This document shows positions 1 to 5,799 of a stretch of 10,498 bases of DNA, piece after piece. Position 1 is the stretch's first letter; each line of letters begins with the position of its first letter. The notes under the pieces are model-generated. The model was given only the letters and a program-made list of their open reading frames with translations. It searched no databases and was not told the DNA's origin. The stretch comes from DASZZX01 sp036260415. GTDB taxonomy: Bacteria > Actinomycetota > Nitriliruptoria > Nitriliruptorales > JAHWKO01. The stretch spans positions 1-10,498 of the forward strand of contig DASZZX010000386.1 of the NCBI GenBank assembly GCA_036260415.1. Direction: 5' to 3'. The position numbers and the translations under genes were made by a program.

Positions 1-945
1 GTCGGCGGTGCCGCCCAACCGCTCTCGCAGCCGGGCCAGGCGCTCCGTCGTGGCGCGAGCGCGCTCGGCGCGTGGCGCACCCTCCTGCAGCGCCGCCTCG
101 GCACTGGCGATCGCGGTCTCGAGCTCGGCGACGGCGCTGGCCAGCTCGCGTTGACGGGCGGCGATGGTGGCGTCGTCAGCATCCTGGCCGGAGGCCACCT
201 CACGCAGATGCACGACATCGTGCACCGCCAGACGGACCTGAACCTCACGCAGCTCTGCCTGCAGCTGGGCGTGCCGGTTCGCGGCCTCGGCCTGCCGCTC
301 CAGCGGACGCAGCTGCCGGCGCAGCTCCCGCAGCACGCTGCGCAGTCGCTCGACGTGGAGGTCGACGTGCTCGAGCTTGCGCTGCGCCCGCTCCCGTCGA
401 CGACGGTGCTTGAGGATCCCGGCCGCCTCCTCCACGTAGGCGCGCCGATCCTCGGGCTTGGCCTGGAGGACGGCATCGACCTGGCCCTGCCCGACCACCG
501 TGTGCAGCTCGCGACCGAGACCAGTGTCCGAGAGCAGCTCCTGGATGTCCAGAAGGCGGCACTCGGCCCCGTTGATGGCGTAGACGTTCTCGCCGTCGGG
601 CAGGATCTCGCGGCCGATGCGCACCTCGGCGAAGCCCTGTGCGCTGCCACCGATCCCAACCGCCCCCCTGCCCAGCTGCCCGCGCGCGTTGTCGATCACG
701 ATCTCGACCGCGGCGTGGCCGGCAGCCGGGCGTGCCGGCGAACCGGCGAAGATGACGTCGGCGAGTTCGCCGCCGCGCAGCAGCTTCGCCGATCGGGTGC
801 CCAGCACCCACGCGACCGCGTCCACCACGTTGGACTTGCCCGAGCCGTTCGGCCCGACGATCACGGTGATGCCCGGCTCGAACTCGGCCACGGTGCGGTC
901 GGCGAACGACTTGAAGCCCTTGAGGCTCAGCGATCTGAGGAACAC
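1..945 (-). CDS. smc: Chromosome segregation ATPase SMC, N-terminal part (runs off the left edge)
   Basis: The first 315 residues of SMC are present; the rest lies beyond base 1. SMC dimers with ScpA/ScpB load on the chromosome and drive its compaction and segregation using ATP. Seen here: an N-terminal start reading FLRSLSLKGFKSFA, Walker A GPNGSGKSN at residues 31-39, the conserved LRGG...DVIFAGS stretch after it, and the Q-loop region VVGQGQVDAVLQAKPEDRR. After AAGILKHRRRRERAQRKLE the protein turns into the Glu/Arg/Ala-rich first arm of the long coiled coil. The start is GTG at 945; an in-frame stop at 982-984 leaves no better upstream start. The Shine-Dalgarno sequence is weak. The usual GEQ after the first helix reads GTR, a position that varies in the family. 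A strong hairpin at 1052-1079 separates smc from the upstream genes, so it may have its own promoter. Identity is certain. Confidence 0.97.
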   Translation of the reverse strand, partial: MFLRSLSLKGFKSFADRTVAEFEPGITVIVGPNGSGKSNVVDAVAWVLGTRSAKLLRGGELADVIFAGSPARPAAGHAAVEIVIDNARGQLGRGAVGIGGSAQGFAEVRIGREILPDGENVYAINGAECRLLDIQELLSDTGLGRELHTVVGQGQVDAVLQAKPEDRRAYVEEAAGILKHRRRRERAQRKLEHVDLHVERLRSVLRELRRQLRPLERQAEAANRHAQLQAELREVQVRLAVHDVVHLREVASGQDADDATIAARQRELASAVAELETAIASAEAALQEGAPRAERARATTERLARLRERLGGTAD

Positions 946-978
946 GCGTACGGCCCGTGGTCGCGGTCGGAGGCCCGG

Positions 979-984
979 AGGCTA
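979..984 (-). promoter_or_regulatory. Possible -10 box (TAGCCT) for smc
   Basis: On the minus strand a TANNNT hexamer, TAGCCT, ends 33 nt before the smc GTG start, in a very GC-rich gap. It would give a short leader. No convincing -35 is seen. It resembles boxes before sepIVA and rsmD. Chance occurrence is possible. Confidence 0.2.
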
Positions 985-1033
985 CCGGAGCGACGCCGCG
1001 GGGCAGAGGAACCGTCGAGCCCGGGCTGACGCC

Positions 1034-1047
1034 GGTCGGGCCCGACC
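1034..1047. repeat. Perfect 14-bp palindrome upstream of smc
   Basis: GGTCGGGCCCGACC is identical on both strands. It lies about 90 bp before the smc start and just beyond the hairpin at 1052-1079. It could be an operator for a dimeric regulator or a second small hairpin (5-bp stem, GGCC loop). In DNA this rich in G and C, short palindromes also arise by chance. Confidence 0.35.
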
Positions 1048-1051
1048 AGGT

Positions 1052-1079
1052 CGGCCCCGGGTCGATCCACCCGGGGCCG
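1052..1079 (-). terminator. Strong GC hairpin, candidate terminator after the small coiled-coil gene
   Basis: An 11-bp perfect stem of G-C and A-T pairs (1052-1062 with 1069-1079) encloses a 6-nt loop. It begins 26 nt after the stop codon of the small gene at 1106. No U-tract follows on the minus strand, which is common for terminators in GC-rich actinobacteria. It would separate the long upstream gene series from smc. It could instead slow, not stop, transcription. Confidence 0.5.
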
Positions 1080-1105
1080 GACGGTCCGTCGTGGTGACGC
1101 TGCGC

Positions 1106-1318
1106 TCAGCCGATGGCGGCCGCGTCGAGGGGACGATGGGCGTAGTCGTCGTCGCTGCGATCCAGCTCCACCACCCGGGACTCCGACGCCGCCAGGGCGC
1201 GCTCCGCGTCCTGCAGAGCCTGCTCCAACGAGGCGACGCGGGCACGCAGTGCGCGGACCTCCTCGAGGAGCGCGAAGGTGCGCGGGTCCGCATGGGAGCC
1301 GACGATCGCCTTGGCCAT
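1106..1318 (-). CDS. Small coiled-coil protein, uncharacterised (70 aa)
   Basis: A 70-residue protein starting MAKAIVGSHADPRTFALLEE. It starts at ATG 1318, preceded by GGGAGG with an 8-nt spacer; the frame is open upstream but nothing there resembles protein or has a ribosome binding site. Residues 16-50 form a predicted amphipathic helix with heptad-like Leu/Val/Ala spacing (LLEEVRALRARVASLEQAL), consistent with a dimeric coiled coil; the tail is acidic and probably disordered. There is no signal peptide or membrane segment. It resembles, from memory, small actinobacterial proteins opening MAKA(I/L)xG with a DPR motif followed by a coiled coil; I could not confirm this. It sits between acylphosphatase and smc, with 160 bp and a strong hairpin before smc. 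Function unknown. Confidence 0.75.
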   Translation of the reverse strand: MAKAIVGSHADPRTFALLEEVRALRARVASLEQALQDAERALAASESRVVELDRSDDDYAHRPLDAAAIG

Positions 1319-1565
1319 GCTCGTTGCCTCCCGGCCCGCGTGGGGCCATCGGTACACCGTCTAGGCGCGGTGGACCCCCCGTGGTAGCGCGGTCGCGCGG
1401 GATGACGCGGTCCGGAGCGCCACCGCATGCCATGGTACCGGACCCGGGACGCCCGGTCCAGACCGGCTCCACTCGACCAGGCGGGGGGACCTGCGTCGCG
1501 TCGGGGCTGGGCGGGTGGACCCCCGTCGGCCGCCGTCGCCGCGGACGGGCGGGACCGAGCGCGGT

Positions 1566-1850
1566 TCAGCGCCGTACCTCGAACAAGTCGTGACCCTGCG
1601 GTTCGCGCTCCTCCACGTCCACCGTCTCCACCCGAGCGGCCCTGGGACCACCGTCGCGGACCCAACGCTCGACGGACGCGACCGCGTCCTGGGGTCCCTC
1701 CAGCCACATCTCGACGGTCCCGTCGGGGCGGTTGCGCACCCACCCGGCGGCGCCCGCCTCCCGGGCACGGTCCCGCGACGACGCCCGGAAGAAGACCCCC
1801 TGGACCCTGCCGTGGATCGTCAACCGCTTGGCGATGGTGTGCTCGCCCAT
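1566..1850 (-). CDS. acyP: Acylphosphatase
   Basis: A 94-residue protein, normal length for acylphosphatase, a small cytoplasmic enzyme that hydrolyses acyl phosphates such as acetyl phosphate and 1,3-bisphosphoglycerate. Both family signatures are visible: GRVQGVFFR at residues 14-22 with the phosphate-binding Arg22, and GWVRNRPDGTVE at 36-47 with the catalytic Asn40. The start is ATG 1850, with AGGAGG only 4 nt upstream. The position between the fpg-like gene and smc matches the Rv2922A (acyP) position in M. tuberculosis. A 127-bp gap precedes it and a 247-bp gap follows before the small coiled-coil gene's start; both hold GC hairpins but no further gene that I can support. Confidence 0.95.
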   Translation of the reverse strand: MGEHTIAKRLTIHGRVQGVFFRASSRDRAREAGAAGWVRNRPDGTVEMWLEGPQDAVASVERWVRDGGPRAARVETVDVEEREPQGHDLFEVRR

Positions 1851-1977
1851 CGGTCCTCCTGTGACACACGCCGCCCGGGGTCAGTGCGCCTGCGCCGCCG
1901 GTGTCCGGGACGCGGCCGGAGCCGGCCGTGCCGCCCGTGCTCCCGCCGCGCGGCTTGCGGCCGTCTCCTCGCCGTCA

Positions 1978-2823
1978 TCAGATCTGGCACCCCGTGCAGT
2001 GGTAGGTCGTGCCACCGTGTGCGAGGTCGTCCTTGACGACCGTGCGGCGGCAGCGCAGGCACGGCAGCCCGTCGCGTCCGTAGACCTTCAGGTGCTCCAC
2101 CGGCTCCCCCTCATCGTCGAAGGCCTCGTCGGGGCTGGCGTCCTCCAGGCTGGTGCCCCGGTGCTTGATGGCGGCTTGCAACGTCTCCTGGATCGCCCGG
2201 TACAGGCGCCGTACCTCCTGGGTCGACAGAGTGTCCGACGAGCGATCGTGGGATAGTCCAGCTTCCCACAACGCCTCGTCGCTGTAGACGGCGCGCACGC
2301 CGAGGACACGTGACTCGTCCATGAGGACCTGTTTCAGCGGAGCCGCCGCCCCGCGCAGCAGCTCGCCGAACTCGATCCACGTCGGGCTGTCGTCGAGCAG
2401 GTCCAGCGCGTGCGGCGACAGCCCGGCCGCGGTGAACGCCTCCTGCCGTGCGACCACCCCCATGTGGCAGCTCTCGCCGCGGTCGGGATTGGTCACGTGG
2501 ATCGCGCCACCGGTGGTGAAGGTCACCACCACGTCCGTGCCGGGGCCGGCCGGCTCGTTCATCGTCTCGCGGTGGAGCGATGCGGTGTCACCGGGGTCGA
2601 TGGTCCAGGTGAGATCCTCGTCGAGATCGAGGAACAGGACGGTCCCCCGGCGACGGACCGCTTCGATCTTGTGGCCTTCCAGCGCCTTGACGAACTCGGG
2701 CCGATTGCGGTGGTAGGGGCGGACGATCGCCGCGGCCGTGACCTGCACCTCCTTGACGCGCTTGCCGACGACCTCCCGTTCGAGATCCTTGCGCAGCACC
2801 TCCACCTCTGGCAGTTCGAGCAC
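1978..2823 (-). CDS. Fpg/MutM-like protein lacking the glycosylase catalytic residues
   Basis: A 281-residue protein with the Fpg (formamidopyrimidine-DNA glycosylase) layout: an N-terminal LELPEVEVLRKDLE segment, a middle with LMDESRVLG and YSDEALWEAGL (the H2TH entry), the H2TH helices around 199-228, and a zinc finger with C255, C258, C276 and C279. Active Fpg uses Pro2, after Met removal, as the nucleophile. Here residue 2 is Leu, which also blocks Met removal. The Lys of RRGK is Thr61, the GxGN phosphate-contact motif is GVRA (175-178), and the zinc-finger Arg is Gly271. Glu3 and Glu6 remain. The start is GTG 2823 with GAGGAGG 8 nt upstream, and rnc ends 3 nt before it. The reading frame is intact with normal composition, so this is not a decayed pseudogene. 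It is probably a non-glycosylase DNA- or RNA-binding Fpg homologue. Naming it plain mutM would mislead. Confidence 0.9.
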   Translation of the reverse strand: MLELPEVEVLRKDLEREVVGKRVKEVQVTAAAIVRPYHRNRPEFVKALEGHKIEAVRRRGTVLFLDLDEDLTWTIDPGDTASLHRETMNEPAGPGTDVVVTFTTGGAIHVTNPDRGESCHMGVVARQEAFTAAGLSPHALDLLDDSPTWIEFGELLRGAAAPLKQVLMDESRVLGVRAVYSDEALWEAGLSHDRSSDTLSTQEVRRLYRAIQETLQAAIKHRGTSLEDASPDEAFDDEGEPVEHLKVYGRDGLPCLRCRRTVVKDDLAHGGTTYHCTGCQI

Positions 2824-2826
2824 TGC

Positions 2827-3603
2827 TCAGTCCTCCTCGTCACGCCCGGTGCGAGGCGAGCGGTCGCGCATGAGCCAGGCGTACGCCTCACGGGCGGCGT
2901 CCTGCTCGGCCTTCTTCTTGCTGCCCCCGGCGCCACGTCCGTACTCCAGCCCGTCGATCAGGATGGTCGCGGTGAACCGGGGCAGGTGATCGGGCCCCTC
3001 CTCCTCGACGGTGTACACCGGCAGCGTCCCGAACCGGGCGGCGACGAGTTCCTGCAGGCTGGTCTTGTAGTCGAGCGCGGCGCCCCGGGTGGCCAGGTCC
3101 CGCAGCCGGTCTGTGAACAGCCGGCGCACCACCCGGGCGGCGGCCTGCATGCCGCTGTCGAGGTAGATGGCGCCGACCAGGGCCTCGAAGGTGTCGGCCA
3201 GGATCGAGTCTTTGTCGTGACCGCCCGTGGTGGCCTCGCCCTTGCCCAAGCGCACGAACGCGCCCAGGCCGAGCTCGCGACCGACGTCGGCCAGCGTCGC
3301 CGACTTGGTGGCCGCGGCGCGGAGCTTGGTGAGGCGACCCTCCGGCGCCTCGGGCATCTCCTCGAAGATCAGGTCGGTGACGACCATGGCGAGCACGGCG
3401 TCGCCGAGGAACTCGAGTCGCTCGTTGGTGGGCAGCCCACCGTGCTCGAATGCGTAGGAACGGTGCGTGAGGCCGCGGGTGAGCAGCTCACGATCGCCGA
3501 AGGAGAACTCGAGCCGGGCTTCCAGCTCCTCTGGGCGCGCCAACACCGGTTGCGATGGGCGGTCCTCCTCGCGGGAGCCGGGCGTCGCTGCGACCTCGTG
3601 CAC
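2827..3603 (-). CDS. rnc: Ribonuclease III
   Basis: RNase III cuts double-stranded RNA, including the 30S rRNA precursor, and acts as a dimer with Mg2+. The catalytic domain shows the signature NERLEFLGD at residues 60-68 (Glu64, Asp68) and DTFEALVGAIYLD at 137-149 (Asp137, Glu140), all four metal ligands intact. A C-terminal double-stranded RNA-binding domain follows from about residue 180 (DYKTSLQELVAARFG, ending GGSKKKAEQDAAREAYAWL). I chose GTG 3603 because GGGAGG lies 4 nt upstream; a TTG at 3618 would add five residues. The product is 258 residues, slightly long owing to an N-terminal polar extension and an acidic tail. It is followed by the Fpg-like gene at 3 nt, so the two are translated from one message. 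Confidence 0.97.
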   Translation of the reverse strand: MHEVAATPGSREEDRPSQPVLARPEELEARLEFSFGDRELLTRGLTHRSYAFEHGGLPTNERLEFLGDAVLAMVVTDLIFEEMPEAPEGRLTKLRAAATKSATLADVGRELGLGAFVRLGKGEATTGGHDKDSILADTFEALVGAIYLDSGMQAAARVVRRLFTDRLRDLATRGAALDYKTSLQELVAARFGTLPVYTVEEEGPDHLPRFTATILIDGLEYGRGAGGSKKKAEQDAAREAYAWLMRDRSPRTGRDEED

Positions 3604-3684
3604 GTTGCCTCCCGCCAACGGCGCCCGTCCTCGGTCGGGCTCCCCCGCACCTACCCCACCGGCCGGTGAGGGGCGCGTGGGTTG

Positions 3685-3867
3685 CTAGGACTCGCCCTCC
3701 AAGACCTGTCGGCCCCCGTACTGACCGCAGACACCGCACACCGTGTGGGGACGGATCGGGCTGCGGCACCGCTTGCAGGTGGCGTACGTGGGCTTGGCGA
3801 CGCGCAGCCAGTCCGATCGGCCATGCCGGGTCCGGGCGCGACTCTTCTTCCTCTTCGGAACCGCCAC
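3685..3867 (-). CDS. rpmF: 50S ribosomal protein L32 (zinc-ribbon form)
   Basis: A 60-residue basic protein beginning MAVPKRKKSRARTR, the L32 signature. Four cysteines, C31-X2-C34 and C44-X2-C47, form the zinc ribbon of the cysteine-bearing L32 type. Start is GTG 3867 with AGGAG 8-9 nt upstream. It follows DUF177 by 81 bp, the widespread yceD-rpmF pairing, and precedes rnc. A modest hairpin (3654-3672, 7 bp with one bulge) lies just after its stop codon and could affect how much transcription reaches rnc. Confidence 0.97.
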   Translation of the reverse strand: MAVPKRKKSRARTRHGRSDWLRVAKPTYATCKRCRSPIRPHTVCGVCGQYGGRQVLEGES

Positions 3868-3948
3868 GTGTCGGTCTCCTCGCTCGTCTCGGCGCTGGTT
3901 GCCGTGGTGACGTGGGCGTCGGGCTCGGGTCTGGTCCGTGGTGTGCGG

Positions 3949-4494
3949 TTACTGGCGGTGGTCGGCCGGGAGCTGCAGTCCCCGCAGCACAGCCCAGCGC
4001 GGATCGGGTTCGTCCCACTCCCGATGCCCGCAGACGTCCACGTTGCGGTCCGTGCCGCACACCGGGCACAGCCCCGCGCAGTCCGGGCGGCACAGCACCC
4101 GCAGAGGCACGGTCGACAGGACCGCGTCGCGGACCAGGGACTCGAGGTCGATGGCCGCCTCCGGAAGGATCTCGTAGCCGACCTCGACCTCGTCGTCGCC
4201 GTCGGCTCGCCGCGCGTCGACGAACAGCTCAGAGACCGCGAGGTGGTGCTCGGCGACGACGTCGGCGAGGCAGCGCCCACACGCCAGGGATGTGCCGAAC
4301 GACACCCGGCCACGGACCAGCAGCCCGTCGACCAGCATCTCCAGGCGCAGGTCGAGGTCGATGTCGCCGCGCAGCGCGTCGTCCCCAGGGCCCCATGCGC
4401 CGGTGGGCGCAGCGAAATCACTGCGCGCGTACGTGCCCTGGAGGTGGTGGGTCGCGCCGGGACGACCGACGAGGTCGGTGACAGGGATGCGCAC
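3949..4494 (-). CDS. DUF177 (YceD) family protein
   Basis: A 181-residue cytoplasmic protein of the YceD/DUF177 family, which is nearly always encoded just before rpmF. In plants and E. coli the family is linked to 23S rRNA accumulation and large-subunit assembly; its exact biochemistry is unsettled. Seen here: an N-terminal beta-rich half with RPGA, a CGRC pair at C72/C75, then an acidic segment and the C-terminal CRPDCAGLCPVCG cluster (C135, C139, C143, C146) with C155 after it, which looks metal-binding. Start is GTG 4494; the nearest GGAG is about 10 nt away, so the ribosome binding site is weak. An inverted repeat (4556-4587) and a TATGGT box lie in the gap before it. Confidence 0.9.
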   Translation of the reverse strand: MRIPVTDLVGRPGATHHLQGTYARSDFAAPTGAWGPGDDALRGDIDLDLRLEMLVDGLLVRGRVSFGTSLACGRCLADVVAEHHLAVSELFVDARRADGDDEVEVGYEILPEAAIDLESLVRDAVLSTVPLRVLCRPDCAGLCPVCGTDRNVDVCGHREWDEPDPRWAVLRGLQLPADHRQ

Positions 4495-4544
4495 GGGGAG
4501 CTCGCTCCGGGACGACGGTGGGGTCGCGGCGGGCCAAGCAGGCT

Positions 4545-4550
4545 ACCATA
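4545..4550 (-). promoter_or_regulatory. Possible -10 box (TATGGT) for DUF177-rpmF
   Basis: TATGGT on the minus strand ends 50 nt before the DUF177 GTG, in an otherwise GC-rich gap. No clear -35 is present, because the inverted repeat at 4556-4587 occupies that place. Suggestive only. Confidence 0.25.
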
Positions 4551-4555
4551 GGCCA

Positions 4556-4587
4556 CCCGGATGGTGCGCTGTGCGCACACCATCGGG
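4556..4587. repeat. Inverted repeat (hairpin or operator) between sepIVA and DUF177
   Basis: CCC-G-GATGGTG (4556-4566) is mirrored by CACCATC-GGG (4578-4587): ten base pairs with one bulged base, and an 11-nt middle that itself contains GCGC...GCGC symmetry. It starts 10 nt after the sepIVA stop codon and ends 5 bp before a TATGGT box. Either a terminator for sepIVA (no U-tract) or an operator over the -35 zone of a DUF177-rpmF promoter would fit. Confidence 0.45.
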
Positions 4588-4597
4588 CGGCCCCGCG

Positions 4598-5173
4598 TCA
4601 CTCTTCGGGCCAGTCCTCGTCGCCCTCTTCCTCCTGGTCGGCGTACTCGGCGAGCTCCTCCACATCGAGGCGACCGCGCAGCTTCTGCCGCCCGCGCTCC
4701 ACCGCGGCGAGGGTCTTCTGGAGGACCACCTCGAAGTTGGCGAGCTTGGCGTCGACGTAGTCCTCGGCTTCGAGGCGGATCTGGCGGGCGTGCTCGTGCG
4801 CGTCGTCGATGATGCGGTCCGCCTCACGGTTGGCGGCTCGAACCACCTCGGTGCGGGACAGGAGCCGAGCGCGCTGGGCTTCGGCGTCCTCGAGGATCTG
4901 CGCGGCGTCGCGGCGGGCCTTGTCGAGCAGCTCCTCACGCTCCTTGAGGATCCACCGCGCCTGGCGCAACTCCTCCGGCAGCGACTCGCGCAGCTCGGCG
5001 ACCAGCCCCTCGACCTCGCCACGGTTGAGCATCATCGACGCCGACAGCGGCACGTTCTTGGCCTCGTTGACCATGATCTCGAGCTGATGCAGGCGGGCCT
5101 CGACGTCCATCGGGACGCTGTTGGTCGCCAACCAGGCTGGGGGTGTGGAGGGGTGGTGGCCCGGGTCGGACAT
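4598..5173 (-). CDS. sepIVA: SepIVA-like DivIVA-domain septum protein (short form)
   Basis: A 191-residue, almost wholly helical, charged coiled-coil protein. It matches M. tuberculosis Rv2927c (SepIVA) as I recall it: the N-terminal block LHQLEIMVNEAKNVPLSA, then RGEVEGLVAELRESLPEEL, and a C-terminal block SRTEVVRAANREADRIIDDA with YVDAKLANFE and GRQKLRGRL. The middle of the rod seems about 50 residues shorter than in mycobacteria. In mycobacteria SepIVA acts in septation and cell-envelope regulation; the same role here is inference. The gene lies between coaD and DUF177, as expected for sepIVA. ATG 5173 is used, but ATG 5110 would give a product beginning like Rv2927c; neither has a good ribosome binding site. 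The last 15 residues are strongly acidic. An F-type ATPase b-subunit-like annotation would be a false coiled-coil match. Confidence 0.85.
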   Translation of the reverse strand: MSDPGHHPSTPPAWLATNSVPMDVEARLHQLEIMVNEAKNVPLSASMMLNRGEVEGLVAELRESLPEELRQARWILKEREELLDKARRDAAQILEDAEAQRARLLSRTEVVRAANREADRIIDDAHEHARQIRLEAEDYVDAKLANFEVVLQKTLAAVERGRQKLRGRLDVEELAEYADQEEEGDEDWPEE

Positions 5174-5203
5174 GAGGTGACGACCTTACACGGTGGGTCC
5201 CGC

Positions 5204-5209
5204 AGCCTA
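5204..5209 (-). promoter_or_regulatory. Possible -10 box (TAGGCT) for sepIVA
   Basis: TAGGCT on the minus strand ends 30 nt before ATG 5173, within GTAGGCTG, an octamer repeated before rsmD. A second TANNNT, TAAGGT, lies at 5183-5188 and would make the message almost leaderless. No good -35 is visible for either. Confidence 0.22.
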
Positions 5210-5322
5210 CTGCGGTCGGAGGCCCCGCTGCCCCGACCGGCCGTGGGCGTCCTGCGGCCGGCGGGACGACGTCCGTGGCGCTGCCGAGGGCCTGCGCTGG
5301 GCGGCGTGGCTCGATGACGCCG

Positions 5323-5799
5323 TCAGGAGAACCGCTCGGCGAGGGCGGCTGCGACCTTGTCGGGCACCACGCCGTCAACCCGGCCTCCGAAGCGCGCCAC
5401 CTCCTTCACCAGCGACGAGGAGAGGTACGACCACTCCGGGTTGGTCGGCATCAAGAGGGTCTCGACGTCGCCGAGGCGGTGGTTCATCTGCGCCATCTGC
5501 AGCTCGTACTCGAAGTCGCTGACCGCGCGCAGGCCCTTGACGATCACGCGGATGCCGTGCTGATGGCAGAAGTGGACCAGCAGTCCCTGGAAGCGCTCGA
5601 CGCGCACGTTGTCGATGTGGTCGACCGTCTCGCGGATCAGCCGCACCCGGTCGTCCACCGCGAACAGCGCCTGCTTGGCCGGGTTCTGGAGCACGGCGAC
5701 CACCAGACGATCGAAGCGCGAGGCCGCCCGCTCGATAATGTCGAGGTGACCGTAGGTGATGGGGTCGAAGCTGCCCGGGTACACCGCCGAGACGGTCAC
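5323..5799 (-). CDS. coaD: Phosphopantetheine adenylyltransferase
   Basis: CoaD joins ATP and 4'-phosphopantetheine into dephospho-coenzyme A, the penultimate step of coenzyme A synthesis, usually as a hexamer. The 158-residue length is typical. The nucleotidyltransferase motif PGSFDPITYGH is at residues 8-18 with the TxGH-type His18. Lys41 lies in NPAKQALF, VKGLRAVSDFEYELQMAQMN spans 86-105, and the C-terminal WSYLSSSLVKEVA follows. The start GTG 5799 overlaps the rsmD stop as GTGA, a 4-bp overlap that implies translational coupling. This rsmD-coaD order is common in Gram-positive bacteria. A 149-bp gap separates it from sepIVA upstream of which it lies. Confidence 0.97.
   Translation of the reverse strand: MTVSAVYPGSFDPITYGHLDIIERAASRFDRLVVAVLQNPAKQALFAVDDRVRLIRETVDHIDNVRVERFQGLLVHFCHQHGIRVIVKGLRAVSDFEYELQMAQMNHRLGDVETLLMPTNPEWSYLSSSLVKEVARFGGRVDGVVPDKVAAALAERFS

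Noticed and set aside
802..807. SMC GEQ motif replaced by GTR
   Set aside because: This position varies in SMC proteins (archaeal forms differ too), and Walker A and the Q-loop are intact, so loss of function is unlikely.
151..1029. Long plus-strand open frame over smc (292 codons)
   Set aside because: It is the reverse-strand shadow of the SMC frame, which has Walker A and Q-loop motifs; the plus-strand translation shows no family features.
1440..1549. GC hairpins after acyP (1440-1459 and 1522-1549) as terminators
   Set aside because: Stems are short or mismatched, the loop of the second is 16 nt, and neither has a U-tract; such structures are frequent by chance at this GC content.
1913..1928. 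CGGCCG-GAGC-CGGCCG hairpin between the Fpg-like gene and acyP
   Set aside because: Only a 6-bp stem with no U-tract; chance is likely, so it is not listed as a terminator.
2410..3669. Plus-strand open frame of 419 codons over rnc and the Fpg-like gene
   Set aside because: GC-rich shadow; it spans two certain minus-strand genes and has no recognisable domain.
3654..3672. Hairpin between rpmF and rnc
   Set aside because: Seven pairs with a bulge and no U-tract; noted under rpmF as a possible attenuator but too weak to list alone.
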